Origin: Glaciimonas sp. CA11.2
GTDB lineage: Bacteria > Pseudomonadota > Gammaproteobacteria > Burkholderiales > Burkholderiaceae_D
Assembly (NCBI RefSeq): GCF_034314045.1
Contig: NZ_JAVIWL010000001.1
Location: forward strand, 5,084,001-5,148,000
Direction: 5' to 3'
DNA: 64,000 bases
The position numbers and the translations under genes are program-made. Position 1 is the first letter of the stretch, and the number at the start of each line of letters is the position of its first letter. Shown here piece after piece: positions 36,401-45,044 of this stretch. The notes below the pieces were generated by a model that did no database searches, had not been told where the DNA came from, and was given only the letters and a program-made list of their open reading frames with translations.

Positions 36401-39157
36401 ATTGGTCAGGCTTCCGCTGGTGGACAACAGAATGTCACTGGTTGACCCTTCTTTTGCCTTGTTACCGCCCGTGTTGGCGATCACGCCAGCGCTATTATCG
36501 AGACTAGCAACGGCAAGCGCGATCGTGCCAGCCGCGCCGAGTTGGCCCCCAATGTTGGTCAAGGCGGTGTTGTGATGGCTATCACTTACGCGCAGGTCGC
36601 GGCCTGCGTAGACGGAACCGGCATTGTTATTGAACAGCCCCCGCGTGGCGAGGGTCAGGTTGCCAGCCGCGACGATTTGGCCGTCCGCGCTGTTATCGAG
36701 ATGTGCGCTAGTGAGTATCACGTCGCCATTACCGCCGATAGTACCGGCATGGGCATTGATAATCTGGTCACCACCATCGATCTGTGTCGCTCCGGTGCCG
36801 CTGTTGGCAATGCGCCCGGCGCTATTATCCAGATTACTACTCGCTATGCGCAGTGTGGCGGCGCTGCCGTTCGCTTCGATACGGCCATTCCGGTTGGTGA
36901 GCCCGCCGCTCGTCTGGACGTTGACGTTGCCGCCACTTTGGATGACGCCATCGGTATTGTCGACTTGGCCGGTGATTTGCGCGTCGGCATCGTCGGCTCC
37001 GCCACCATCTACTACCAACGTCAAGTCGTCGTTGGCGTACAACGTACCACCGCTGTTATCGAAGTTAGCGGCATGCAGATCGAGCATTCCGGCGCTGCCG
37101 ATAAAGCCGCCAGTATTGTTGGCGATGCCATTGTCAATACCTTGCGTCACCCAAAGTGACAGGGCCGCCGAACCTGTTCCCTGAGCCAGGCTTTGGAGAG
37201 TACCGCCCGCGTTTTGCAGACTCTGCGCGGTAATGTTAAGACCATTTTGGGTGGCTTCAATCTTGCCAGCGGTATTGTTCAGTTGTGCGGCTATGTGGAG
37301 TGCCAACTGACTACCGCCGAGATAGCCAGCGCGGTTGTCAAACCCGCCTTGGGTGGTGGTGATGCGGGTGCGCCCTTGTGCAAACAGCGTGCCACCCCGA
37401 TTATCGATACCGGCTGCGGTGAGTGTCAGTTGCCCATTGCTGCCGATGCTGCCGTTGACGTTGCGCAATGCGCCGCTATCTAGGCGCATGACGCCTGAAC
37501 CGGCATGCTGAATCGTACCAGCATCGTTACGCAGACTACCGGCTTGCAGTGTGAGGTGGTCGGCATTGAATGATAGTACGCCGCCGCTGTTATCAATGTC
37601 CGCGTTCGTGCTGATGGTGGCGAGGGTTCCCTCACCAGCGCCCGACTGGGTAAGCGTGCCGCCCCGATTGGAGAGGCGCGCCGATTGACTGCGCCATTGC
37701 CCACTACTAAAAACACCGCGGTCGTTGATCAGCGCACCAGTGGCGCTCAGCGTTGCCACACCGCTTGATTGCAGATTGCCGCCCGTGTGATTGATATCAC
37801 CGGCAGTGGCGGTCAGCGTGATGTTGCCCGCAGCACTGGTCTGCGCATTCGCCAAATGCACACTGCCACCGCTCATGGCGATGTTGCCACCTGCGCTGTT
37901 CTGACCGGTCGCCGATAGCATCCCACTGGCGCTTAGATGGAGATTGCCAGCTAGCGTAGCGTGGCCTTTAGCGTCAATCCCCGCAGCTAGAATGCCAGTC
38001 GAATCAAGACTGGTTGCGTGGATCGTCATATCATGTTGGGCCGCTAGTGTGCCGGTATTGCTGACGTTACCGGCACTGGCGAGGTGGACGCTGTGCTGAC
38101 CATACAGCGTGCCGGTGTTGGTCACATCGTCATCACTGCGCAGGGTAATCTGACCGCTGGCATTCGTCTGGCCGTTAAGCGTAATCTTGCCATGGCTGTC
38201 GATGCTGATATCTCCCGCTTGCGCGGCTAGCGTGCCCATGCTGACCACGCCGACACCGGCTTCGGTACCGATCAAATGGATCTTGTTGGCATACATACCG
38301 CCCAACAAGGCCACGTCGATACTGACGGTTGGCTTGTGATCATCGCCCTGCATCACCTGCACGCCCAGATCGGCATAATTGACGTGATTAGTGCCCGCGA
38401 CGACGTTGAGGCGGTCAGCCCATAATTGCCCGTTCACCTGAACACTACGGCTTATAAGATCAAGCTGACTGGTATTTGTACCCTGCAAATCATCAATGCG
38501 GATATCGCCACCGGTGACGCGAAATGCCTGCAAACTACTATCGCCACCAAACATCGGCGTGCCAGTGGTCAGCACGCCGCGCGTCGTGTTGATGAAGCCG
38601 CACCCACTGCACGTGATCCCGTTCGGATTGGCGATAATTACCTCGGCGCGCTGACCGGCAACTTCGGTAAAACCCGACAGTTGGCTACGTCCACCACCGC
38701 GTACTTCATTAAGAATAATTCGCGCACTGCCAAGGCGTAATGCAGGATTGCCATCGACCAAACCGCCTTGCTGAGTACCGGTAATACCGCGTGCATTATT
38801 GAGAATCGCCCCGTGATTATTGACATCGAACTGGCGGTATTGATTGTGACTGAGTCCTGATGCGTTCGGCGCGGTGATCTGGACTAGTGGCCGCCCGTTG
38901 GCGGTCTGGTCGACCGTGGGACGGTGCGCACCAGCGTTAGGGTCGGCGATAATCTGGGCCTGCACCACGGTGACGCTTCCAAATAAAGCAGCAATGATCA
39001 GGCTCAAAGGAATAAAGCGCAAACCAGACCACTGAGTTACCCGAACCGGACCGGAAGATCGTTTGGACTTTCCACCGCCTCCCGACACATTCTCTGCAAC
39101 GACCATGCGTTCGCCACGAGCGTGATTAAAGATGATGCGGTAGGCTTGTTTGTTCAT
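30452..39157 (-). CDS. Filamentous hemagglutinin/CdiA-type exoprotein (TpsA)
   Basis: A 2901-residue protein. Residues 1-30 form an extended signal peptide (ESPR, MNKQAYRIIFNHARGE), followed by a second hydrophobic stretch ending VVQAQ. The secretion domain contains NPNGITCSGCGFINTTRG. Very long filamentous repeats (ADSxAGGN and DITSAQQ-type) fill the middle. Near residue 2569 DVNNRQLHPDE replaces the VENN motif and marks the pre-toxin region. The last about 100 residues (LARYLLNTDHPIGGSKA to the end) resemble DUF6883. Export would use the partner at 39272, and the tip is probably delivered into neighbouring cells. No frameshift was found. Confidence 0.88.
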   Translation of the reverse strand: MNKQAYRIIFNHARGERMVVAENVSGGGGKSKRSSGPVRVTQWSGLRFIPLSLIIAALFGSVTVVQAQIIADPNAGAHRPTVDQTANGRPLVQITAPNASGLSHNQYRQFDVNNHGAILNNARGITGTQQGGLVDGNPALRLGSARIILNEVRGGGRSQLSGFTEVAGQRAEVIIANPNGITCSGCGFINTTRGVLTTGTPMFGGDSSLQAFRVTGGDIRIDDLQGTNTSQLDLISRSVQVNGQLWADRLNVVAGTNHVNYADLGVQVMQGDDHKPTVSIDVALLGGMYANKIHLIGTEAGVGVVSMGTLAAQAGDISIDSHGKITLNGQTNASGQITLRSDDDVTNTGTLYGQHSVHLASAGNVSNTGTLAAQHDMTIHATSLDSTGILAAGIDAKGHATLAGNLHLSASGMLSATGQNSAGGNIAMSGGSVHLANAQTSAAGNITLTATAGDINHTGGNLQSSGVATLSATGALINDRGVFSSGQWRSQSARLSNRGGTLTQSGAGEGTLATISTNADIDNSGGVLSFNADHLTLQAGSLRNDAGTIQHAGSGVMRLDSGALRNVNGSIGSNGQLTLTAAGIDNRGGTLFAQGRTRITTTQGGFDNRAGYLGGSQLALHIAAQLNNTAGKIEATQNGLNITAQSLQNAGGTLQSLAQGTGSAALSLWVTQGIDNGIANNTGGFIGSAGMLDLHAANFDNSGGTLYANDDLTLVVDGGGADDADAQITGQVDNTDGVIQSGGNVNVQTSGGLTNRNGRIEANGSAATLRIASSNLDNSAGRIANSGTGATQIDGGDQIINAHAGTIGGNGDVILTSAHLDNSADGQIVAAGNLTLATRGLFNNNAGSVYAGRDLRVSDSHHNTALTNIGGQLGAAGTIALAVASLDNSAGVIANTGGNKAKEGSTSDILLSTSGSLTNNGGTIASGRDVTIDAATLTGEGTLIAGQDATLHLQSDYRHTAGNTFLVNRDLTLTTTGTLTNSGDITAVRHLHLRADMIDNQHNGLINSGEGSAILHAVHTLHNTGRIYGNDIVIGAHTLINASDPSSQQAGVIASRNTLQIGADTIINREHALLQSMGDMVLGGGLDADGHVTGNATVIRNSSATIDAGGALSLSTAALINENNHFSTGLQNDPALTRHVTEYRAWNSDIWYRADQISLTETGKGGIVLVVPGGARFEKFYKRDYQQTVQHTVVTHSDPGMITSGGNMLLSGTIINDKSTIIAGGTLSGNAEAIHNLGAAGEIRTTQTMTAGQNYYHWVSGSHHDNHYQYDNDGAAYDVVLPSVPLALAVWTQQDHTQPVTGPNHAVGNGVDSGDVPLIDGSELDANAADKTLDDGARHTVGTATTPLPNLVLPNNGLFIVHPQPGQPYLIETDPAFTNYKQFISSDYLLRRLSFDPQRLQKRLGDGYYEQKLINDQIAELTGKRFLGDYTNNETQYQALMEAGVASADAFQLTPGIALSAAQMAALTTDMVWLVSQTVTLADGSQTQVLAPVVYLSRASAGDIAPTGSLIAAHDIDLTVNGSLNNGGTLQAANNLVVHAADIANSGKLRSTGKTGSTLLIAQNDILNSGGSISGHRVGLLAGHDVTLRTDTTTSNSKNGTTIGIGSIASITADQLSIQAGRDINLVAATLNTTGDAALVAGRDLNLDTVTTQATSNVRYNDQNHLNERQTQVNGSAINAGGNLALIAGQDIHASAATVNAADQLAAVAGRDITIGTGQQSGSLDQAIHTTSKGLLSSSSSRSQANAQTTEAIGSSFTGKTIAMQSGRDTTIHGSQMIAENDLTLNAGRDVNITSAQQTSQNSFSAEETSNGLSANFMSGLSYSKTAQDQAQTDTSIYQIGSDISGANVHINSGRDTTITASAITADQDISIGAGRNINVLAAANTQTSDTSSHSSGTRMDITGGANARFTNYGTNSALQNSSADTTDYSTSLLSANGGNLNLQAGLDSQYRGTGQGNVTTQGAELLAKDTLNIGGNAVDLQAVHNNSISQYHAESHSVTLGSSLTGSIGGAVTRIGDMVAERQHTSNHRLKGALALKAGYDAYKLSAALPGLVDAANGSIHATQDVLAKKPPDPDAKGEGFGVSVSLGVGQSKQDSKNRATQARGTTAQASTINITSREGDIRMEGAKLQAHDISLDAARNIHLIAATNTTDVQSTNSGSNVGLGATLGSNGQQTGLSFQIGASASKGHTNGHETTYDNTQISATNHLRVKSGGDLNMIGAQLAANKVNLDIGGNLNILTQQDISNFDSKQENGGFSLSLCIPPICVGVLASGGVSYARQTVDHNYRSAVGQSGIAAGKGGFDINVKGNTDLTGAAITSQADADKNSLRTASLTSRDLVNTQHTDAESISVSLSTGSIASNVMGNVLGNLSGIGMPKNGDDRSNTNSVISPATVTITGSGDATTDANSKATANTLTERDATTANATLSNTLTLQQAQDLQLQQQQAQDNQRIAGLVGAVLTNMVGDLAQGKWPDGSPQKIALHGIVGLIEARIGGGSAAAGLAAGMMHEAMVPVLSDYLISQGYEPGTQDFNDMMSLGASLVGAASGALAGGSLGDAGIGANVGVIADVNNRQLHPDERKWAKDSATQYQQYLEQKTGEKISPEEAYQRLLSTGYGVVDDAAQKGGKSDEVAKQFIAENKPSSMFQATAAEHANPFLSGNADGSWTPEQQARYGAKNPTAWADDRVAVANKYVGKSCDDYSCISKVDSIVNAVDALEQRKMLYQDNPGQLQQITAQQTALLGGMTSRDIDQAKLAGADKNTVLELLGLAAMPELVGNLTGTLAKIFGAKGAGIELAATRASVDDKLARYLLNTDHPIGGSKATWFDTALGFNKSNANQLANQIIFSEASAVQIGVIEQGVKFNQIIPITGANGKVIDVTFGWIRNNDGIVRLTTGIPTKK
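32579..33077. repeat. Source copy of the 499-bp duplication
   Basis: The intact copy lies inside the exoprotein gene. Its diverged twin is at 29269-29767 in the same orientation, so recombination between them would delete the whole distal gene, including the toxin tip and the immunity candidate. Confidence 0.88.
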
Positions 39158-39271
39158 AAAGTATCCGATTCAGGAAAAGCATGACCAGAGAAAAAATGTC
39201 GGTCAAGGTGTTGAAGCGTGCGCGAAATGATCCAGTGACGTTTTGTACCGGACGACATGCGAACGCCTTTT

Positions 39272-41083
39272 TTAATATTGATAGCTGAGATTGAAACCAA
39301 CCGCTGGCGTCGCAGTGACAAAACCTGCGGGCTTATAAAGCGGCCAACTGGAGAAAAGATCGACACTGATCCCCCGATAGCCGCCACGCAAACCTACAGT
39401 GGCCCCGACCATCTTGTCGCCCAACAGATACTGCACGCTCGGGCCGAATACCTTGCCAACATCGATGCCGAGATAAGCCGACTGGCCGCTCTGCGTCAGC
39501 GGAATATCGAGTTCATTACGGAAGAAGAAACCGCGTTCACCCGCCAGGGTCAACTCGCCGTCAAAACCGCGTACGGTATAGCGATTGCCGAGCGACAGTT
39601 GGTCTGTCATATACAACGGGGAACGCGTATTTTGAGCACGTAACGTGCCGATGTATGTCAACGGTTGCAGCGCAATACTGAAAGGCACAACCAAAGTGGC
39701 GTCGATACTTTGCAGTGAATAACGGAACGTAGGATCGCTATCGCTACGCCAATCCTCGTCTGCCTGACCGTTAAACCATGACACGCCCCAGCGGTTGGCG
39801 AAAGTCAGATCAAGTTGGGCATTGCCGAAATAGTGCTGGTGTACCCAGGCTAGTTCAGCAAAGGTGGTATTACGCTTTTGACCGTCGATTTCGGTGGCGT
39901 CGATATAGGTATGACTCCAACGTTTGCCGACTTTAAATTGCCAGCTATTTTTTTGGAACTGATTTCGCTGAAATAACTGCGTCACGTTAAATTCCAAATT
40001 ACGCGACTTCCCAGCTGACACGAAGTTCTGATAAGCGCCTGCAATTTGCTGATGATAGTCAAGGCTGCTGGCACTGAGCGCGTAACGCCAGTACCCAACC
40101 GGAACGGCATAATAAAGGCTATTGCCGCTGGTGCCGTGCTGCCCTGATTTGCGATCGGCATCGGTATTGATGCCGATGTTCACCATATCGCTTAAGCCTA
40201 ATGGATTGTCGACGCCAAGGTTGAAGCCCGTTTGCAATTTGCCAGTGCCCTGCGCGCCACTATCGTCCATGTGTGCGCTTAATTTCCACGACTTGTCACG
40301 ATCAACAGCGATGACAACGTCGCTTTCACCGGAGACGTCTCCGGGTACGATTTCCAACGTCACATCCTGACTTGGGACGCGCTTCATCTGTTCCAGTCCT
40401 TGTTCCAGATCGCGCAAATTAAGCAGCCGCCCCGGGCTGGTAGGAAAAGCATTTCTGACGGTTCCATAAGTCGCCGGATCAGAAAAACGCAACGTTCGAA
40501 TAAGGCCCGGCACCAAGGCGAGGGTAAGAGTTCCAGTGGATAAATCTTGGACCGGAATGCCGATACGGGTTGTGCTATAGCCTTGCTGCAGAATCCGGTT
40601 AGTCAAACGTTCTACAATCAGGTTCACACCGTCTTTGCCAAGGCATGCGCCAGCGTAACGGCGCAGATAATCATGCGCAAAATGGAACGGGTCAAACAAT
40701 AAATTACTCGCGCCAGCCAATTGCATAACGGGTGAAAGCGATTGCGGAACGCGAAGTACAAATTGCGCAACTGTGAAACACGGCGACTCTACCGGCAGCG
40801 ACAATAGGTTCGGGTCATTATTATTTTCCACAGCGCCAGAGACAAATGGCGCTAACGCGTCCAGGTCAACTTTGGGAAGTTGCAAGGCGCGCTGACGTGA
40901 TAGGGCTTCGGCCTGACTGCGACGCCGTTGCTCTTCTGTAGAGGAAGTTTGAAGTGCCTCCGCTTGCGCCGTCTGGGAACCAAAGACCACAATACTAAAG
41001 GTGAATAACAAGCTTGCCGTTAAGCTAAAGGCAGCAGGCCGTTGAAGGTAAGCAATGCTGGGAATGATGGCGTATTGTTTCAA
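39272..41083 (-). CDS. TpsB outer-membrane transporter (FhaC/ShlB/CdiB family)
   Basis: A 603-residue Omp85-family protein. A long signal peptide ends QTAQAEA. The next part is a Q-rich helix and POTRA domains (FTVAQFVLRVP and GIPVQDLSTGTLTLALVPG). A C-terminal beta barrel ends in the aromatic-terminated strand NLSYQY. It secretes the exoprotein encoded 114 bases downstream and recognises its TPS domain. The order B then A on one transcript is typical of CDI loci of the Burkholderia type. Confidence 0.9.
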   Translation of the reverse strand: MKQYAIIPSIAYLQRPAAFSLTASLLFTFSIVVFGSQTAQAEALQTSSTEEQRRRSQAEALSRQRALQLPKVDLDALAPFVSGAVENNNDPNLLSLPVESPCFTVAQFVLRVPQSLSPVMQLAGASNLLFDPFHFAHDYLRRYAGACLGKDGVNLIVERLTNRILQQGYSTTRIGIPVQDLSTGTLTLALVPGLIRTLRFSDPATYGTVRNAFPTSPGRLLNLRDLEQGLEQMKRVPSQDVTLEIVPGDVSGESDVVIAVDRDKSWKLSAHMDDSGAQGTGKLQTGFNLGVDNPLGLSDMVNIGINTDADRKSGQHGTSGNSLYYAVPVGYWRYALSASSLDYHQQIAGAYQNFVSAGKSRNLEFNVTQLFQRNQFQKNSWQFKVGKRWSHTYIDATEIDGQKRNTTFAELAWVHQHYFGNAQLDLTFANRWGVSWFNGQADEDWRSDSDPTFRYSLQSIDATLVVPFSIALQPLTYIGTLRAQNTRSPLYMTDQLSLGNRYTVRGFDGELTLAGERGFFFRNELDIPLTQSGQSAYLGIDVGKVFGPSVQYLLGDKMVGATVGLRGGYRGISVDLFSSWPLYKPAGFVTATPAVGFNLSYQY

Positions 41084-41546
41084 GATTGCCTTTTTGAAAA
41101 TGATTCAATGACATCATTCTACAAAGCAATAACCTCCAATAGATATCAGATAACGCTCAAAATAAGAGAGACTTTTCTATAACTTTATTAAGATTTATTA
41201 CCCACATGGGCCAATTCGTGTAAGCCAGATGCCGAGCCCACAAAATCGGTATAGAAGTTGGCCCCCAGTGCGCTACATATTCCTCCCGGATGATGTACAT
41301 TATTGGTACCAAGCGGAAACATTTACTTTGGGCACTGATGCACTAGTGACATCTATTACCAAAATGTCCACCATTAAGGCTTTGAGGAAGCGATCCCGTT
41401 TTCCTCGTGAAATGCCCTTAGTCAAAAAATAACTAAAATCATAAAAACTATTGAGTTAGTAAAATAAATTAATTTTTACTATCATTAAATTTCTGCAATA
41501 CTCTGTTTCAGAGGCTTCACTCTTCCCGAACATTAAAAGGAATCGT
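41084..41546. other. Divergent promoter region of tpsB and katA
   Basis: A 463-base AT-rich gap that must hold the start signals for the leftward secretion operon and the rightward catalase gene. A 67-codon frame at 41229-41432 has no ribosome site and no resemblance to any family. I see no clear operator. Confidence 0.5.
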
Positions 41547-42989
41547 ATGAATAAGCTTACAACTGCAGCCGGCGCACCAGTACCGGACAATCAAAATATC
41601 CAGACGGCTGGTCCACGTGGTCCTGCTCTATTGCAAGACGTATGGTTTCTCGAAAAACTTGCCCATTTTGACCGTGAAGTCATCCCTGAGCGCCGTATGC
41701 ATGCTAAGGGATCGGGCGCTTTCGGCACATTTACCGTCACGCATGACATTACGCAGTACACGAAAGCAAAGATCTTCTCTGAAGTCGGCAAAAAAACTGA
41801 GATGTTTGCACGCTTCTCGACCGTGGCAGGCGAACGCGGTGCGGCTGATGCAGAACGCGATATCCGCGGTTTCTCGTTGAAGTTTTATACGGAAGAAGGT
41901 AACTGGGATTTGGTCGGCAATAACACGCCTGTGTTCTTTTTGCGCGATCCGATGAAGTTTCCTGACTTGAATCGTGCTGTCAAGCGCGATCCAAAAACCA
42001 ACATGCGTAGCGCTGATAACAATTGGGACTTCTGGACCTTGCTGCCTGAAGCACTGCATCAGGTGACCATTGTGATGAGTGACCGTGGACTGCCAAGGTC
42101 ATATCGCCATATGCATGGTTTCGGCAGCCACACGTTCAGTTTTATCAATGCAAAAAATGAACGTAATTGGGTCAAATTCACATTCAAGACGATGCAGGGC
42201 ATTGAGAACATGACCGACGCCGAAGCGTCTGAATTAGTCGGTAACGATCGCGAAAGCGCACAGCGCGATTTACTCGAAAGTATCGACAAAAAAGATTTCC
42301 CTACCTGGAAATTATTTGTTCAGATCATGCCGGAAAAAGATGCTGGTACTTATCACATTAACCCTTTCGATCTGACCAAGGTATGGCCACGTAAGGACTA
42401 TCCGCTGATTGAAGTCGGCGTGATGGAATTGAATCGCAATCCAGAGAACTATTTTGCCGATGTTGAGCAAGCGGCGTTTTCTCCGGCCAACGTTGTGCCG
42501 GGTATCAGCTTCTCGCCAGACAAAATGCTGCAAGGCCGTTTATTCTCTTACGGCGATGCGCAACGCTATCGCCTGGGCGTCAATCACCACCAGATTCCGG
42601 TGAATGCGCCAAGATGTCCGGTCAATAGCTATCACCGTGATGGTTCTATGCGCGTCGATAGTAACGCTGGTAGCACAATCGGCTATGAGCCAAACAGCAA
42701 AGGCGCATGGCAAGAGCAGCCAGATTTCTCCGAACCGCCATTGGCACTAGAAGGTGCAGCGGATCATTGGAATCATCGCGTTGATGACGATTATTATTCC
42801 CAACCGCGGGCATTGTTTCAATTAATGACGCCAGCTCAACAGCAGGTGTTGTTCGATAACACAGCACGTTCTGTTGGTGGTGCATCTAAAGAAATTCAGG
42901 CGCGTCATATTGGCAATTGCACCAAAGCTGATCCTGCGTACGGCGCTGGTGTTGCGAAGGCATTGAGTTTGTTGGCTAACAACAAGTAA
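41547..42989 (+). CDS. katA: Monofunctional catalase, small-subunit clade 3
   Basis: A 480-residue heme catalase. The distal His lies in [18 protein letters not shown], the Asn in [11 protein letters not shown], and the heme-ligand Tyr in [14 protein letters not shown]. Length matches clade 3 enzymes that also bind NADPH. It dismutates hydrogen peroxide to oxygen and water in the cytoplasm. There is no signal peptide. AAAGGAA precedes the ATG, and a strong terminator follows. It is monocistronic. Confidence 0.95.
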   Translation: MNKLTTAAGAPVPDNQNIQTAGPRGPALLQDVWFLEKLAHFDREVIPERRMHAKGSGAFGTFTVTHDITQYTKAKIFSEVGKKTEMFARFSTVAGERGAADAERDIRGFSLKFYTEEGNWDLVGNNTPVFFLRDPMKFPDLNRAVKRDPKTNMRSADNNWDFWTLLPEALHQVTIVMSDRGLPRSYRHMHGFGSHTFSFINAKNERNWVKFTFKTMQGIENMTDAEASELVGNDRESAQRDLLESIDKKDFPTWKLFVQIMPEKDAGTYHINPFDLTKVWPRKDYPLIEVGVMELNRNPENYFADVEQAAFSPANVVPGISFSPDKMLQGRLFSYGDAQRYRLGVNHHQIPVNAPRCPVNSYHRDGSMRVDSNAGSTIGYEPNSKGAWQEQPDFSEPPLALEGAADHWNHRVDDDYYSQPRALFQLMTPAQQQVLFDNTARSVGGASKEIQARHIGNCTKADPAYGAGVAKALSLLANNK

Positions 42990-43018
42990 GCTGAATAATT
43001 TGGTTCTTATTTGAATTA

Positions 43019-43057
43019 AAAAAGTCTCGACTACGTTTTGTAGCCGAGACTTTTTTT
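43019..43057 (+). terminator. Intrinsic terminator of katA
   Basis: AAGTCTCGACTAC and GTAGCCGAGACTT form a long stem with one mismatch and a short GTTTT-type loop, followed by a run of seven T residues. It lies 30 bases after the katA stop. Confidence 0.92.
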
Positions 43058-43186
43058 GCCTAATGCCCGGTCATGAAATAAGTTAACTTTTATTCTGTCG
43101 AAAGCGCCGAAGCCGAGCGTATCCATAAAAAATGAAACATGAGAATGATTTGTCATAACGCATGACGATCCATTCTAGCGCCCCGA

Positions 43187-43957
43187 TTAGTGCGCCCTTT
43201 TAGCCGGTCTTTGCTGAAAAACCAACATTGCGATCAGCATGAAAGCGAACAACGAAGCCGACGCCGTGTAGCGGCTTAAAGCCAAACCACCGGCATGGAG
43301 CGGCTTATCCAAAAAATCACCGACCACAGCGCCAAGTGGACGTGTCAAAATAAATGCTGCCCAGAACAAGATGGTGCGACTTATTTTTGTCCCGTAGTAT
43401 GCCGCGACAACAAGCGCCAGCAGACCGGAGAATATTAACGCAGCCCCGCCGTAGCCGAATCCTGCCGTATCTGCCGTCCAGTCACCAAGCGCAGTTCCTA
43501 GCGTTTGAGAAAACATAATAGTCACCCAATAAAACATCTCGGCTTTTGGAGAACTGATGGCGTTGACCGATACAGACCCAAACGTGCGGTACCAGAAAAA
43601 CAGCGAAGCGATCAATAACGCAAATAATAAGGATGATCCGCCTGCATATCCAACTCCAAGCGAACGGTCAGCAAAATCTGCCAACGTCGTGCCGACCGTT
43701 GTCGTAGCAATAATCGTTATCCAGTAGAGAAATGGGTGAAAGCTCTTTGCCTTAATCTGAGCGGTTACAGCAATCAAAAATACAGCCGCAAAAATAATCG
43801 TTCCGACAAGATAACCAAGATTCATCGACATGGACACCGCATCGCCACCGGTTTCCCCAAGTGTGGTCGCGGCTATTTTTATAATCCAGAAAACTAAAGT
43901 CACCTCAGGAACCTTACTTAAGGTATGTGAATTAGTATTATTTAGTGGGTTAACCAT
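43187..43957 (-). CDS. COG4705-type membrane protein, second of a tandem pair
   Basis: I chose the ATG at 43957, preceded by AAGGA, instead of the TTG at 43984. The 256-residue product has about eight membrane helices in two repeats, each opening with a (K)VPEVTLVFWIIK and TTLGET-like motif and later LGDWTAD and RPLGAVVGDF. This family is widespread and its function is not established. The start overlaps the stop of the paralogue encoded upstream by eight bases, so the two are translationally coupled and may form a hetero-oligomer. Confidence 0.75.
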   Translation of the reverse strand: MVNPLNNTNSHTLSKVPEVTLVFWIIKIAATTLGETGGDAVSMSMNLGYLVGTIIFAAVFLIAVTAQIKAKSFHPFLYWITIIATTTVGTTLADFADRSLGVGYAGGSSLLFALLIASLFFWYRTFGSVSVNAISSPKAEMFYWVTIMFSQTLGTALGDWTADTAGFGYGGAALIFSGLLALVVAAYYGTKISRTILFWAAFILTRPLGAVVGDFLDKPLHAGGLALSRYTASASLFAFMLIAMLVFQQRPAKRAH

Positions 43958-44813
43958 GCGTCTGATCCTTATTAAGTTTGCCAATTATGCCGTTATTCCG
44001 GGAGACCGACAGATAGATCACCAAACTCGTAATGATCACTAAAAATAAGGCACTGATGCCAGCCGTTCCCAAACCAAGACCGCCATTTACTATTGGCTGA
44101 GATAACAGATCGCCGCAAGATGCGCCAAACGGACGAGTGAGTATAAAAACGATCCAGAAGCATGCAACAGCGTTGGCTTTGAAAGCGTAACGGGCCAGCG
44201 CTACAACAGCAATAAGTGTGCCGAATAATAGCGTCGCTTTAGGATAACCAAGCCTCAAACCTTCAGCGATCCAGTCACCTGCGGCAGTGCCTAAAGCAAA
44301 CGTGAATAAAATAGCCGTCCAGTAAAAAAACTCACGTTTAACGGTATTAATGGAATGAATCGATAGCGTTTTCTCTTTGAAATACCACACGGCAAACGTC
44401 GCGATCAGTACCGCGCTGAATGCGCCGGTCGAGACAGCCAACGGCACTCCGAAGTTATCACTCAGGTTATCGGTAACGAGTGTGCCAAATACGCTAATTA
44501 ATACGACGGCTGCCCAATATAGCGAAGGGATATAACGCTTTGCGCGAATTTGCAAAGCCAACGCGATGGCAAGCAATACTCCCGTACAAACGGACGTGCC
44601 GATTAATCCAAAATGCAGATCGACATTAAGATAATCGGCGGCAGTCTCGCCCACCGTCGTAGACATCACTTTGATCACCCAGAAAATTAGCGTGACGGCT
44701 GGCACTTTATTAGCCCAATGGGATGTTGATCGTGTGGCAAGAGTATTCAAGGTACGCTCCGAAACCGAATGGATATAACCCAGAGCATGACTTAGAAAAC
44801 TTAGGCCAGACAT
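43950..44813 (-). CDS. COG4705-type membrane protein, first of a tandem pair
   Basis: A 287-residue paralogue of the following gene, with the same hallmarks: KVPAVTLIFWVIKVMSTTVGETAADYL, LGTAAGDWIAEGLRLGY and RPFGASCGDLL. The extra 35 N-terminal residues before KVPAV are not hydrophobic. The ribosome site at 44813 is weak. Aromatic and acidic residues inside helices (GET, GDW, GD) are conserved in both copies and could line a transport path, but no substrate is known. Confidence 0.75.
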   Translation of the reverse strand: MSGLSFLSHALGYIHSVSERTLNTLATRSTSHWANKVPAVTLIFWVIKVMSTTVGETAADYLNVDLHFGLIGTSVCTGVLLAIALALQIRAKRYIPSLYWAAVVLISVFGTLVTDNLSDNFGVPLAVSTGAFSAVLIATFAVWYFKEKTLSIHSINTVKREFFYWTAILFTFALGTAAGDWIAEGLRLGYPKATLLFGTLIAVVALARYAFKANAVACFWIVFILTRPFGASCGDLLSQPIVNGGLGLGTAGISALFLVIITSLVIYLSVSRNNGIIGKLNKDQTHG

Positions 44814-44874
44814 AGGCCAAAAGTGGAATTAGTCGCAGGCGTGCAAAGAGTTTGGTGCAGACCTCTGATATCGC

Positions 44875-44919
44875 TTGATTCATCGACCACTGAAACGGTT
44901 GGTGCTTCGTGTACGCTTG
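44875..44919. repeat. Dispersed short repeat, copy B
   Basis: This segment shares the ACTGAAACGGTTGGTGCT core and flanks with 23716-23760. It lies between the COG4705 pair and the ydiJ stop, where no gene is seen. Confidence 0.5.
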
Positions 44920-45044
44920 CTCAGTCTCTTCCAGCTTTAAACCAGGCTCAGACGCTCTGCATTTCCCTGTCATATTTTAAATGTCGCTCAATAGTTGCGT
45001 CATCTCCTATTGAGCTGTCTGTTTTTATTAGATCACGACAACAA

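Noticed and set aside
41229..41432. 67-codon plus-strand frame before katA
   Set aside because: No ribosome site, no family resemblance, and it fills a promoter region.
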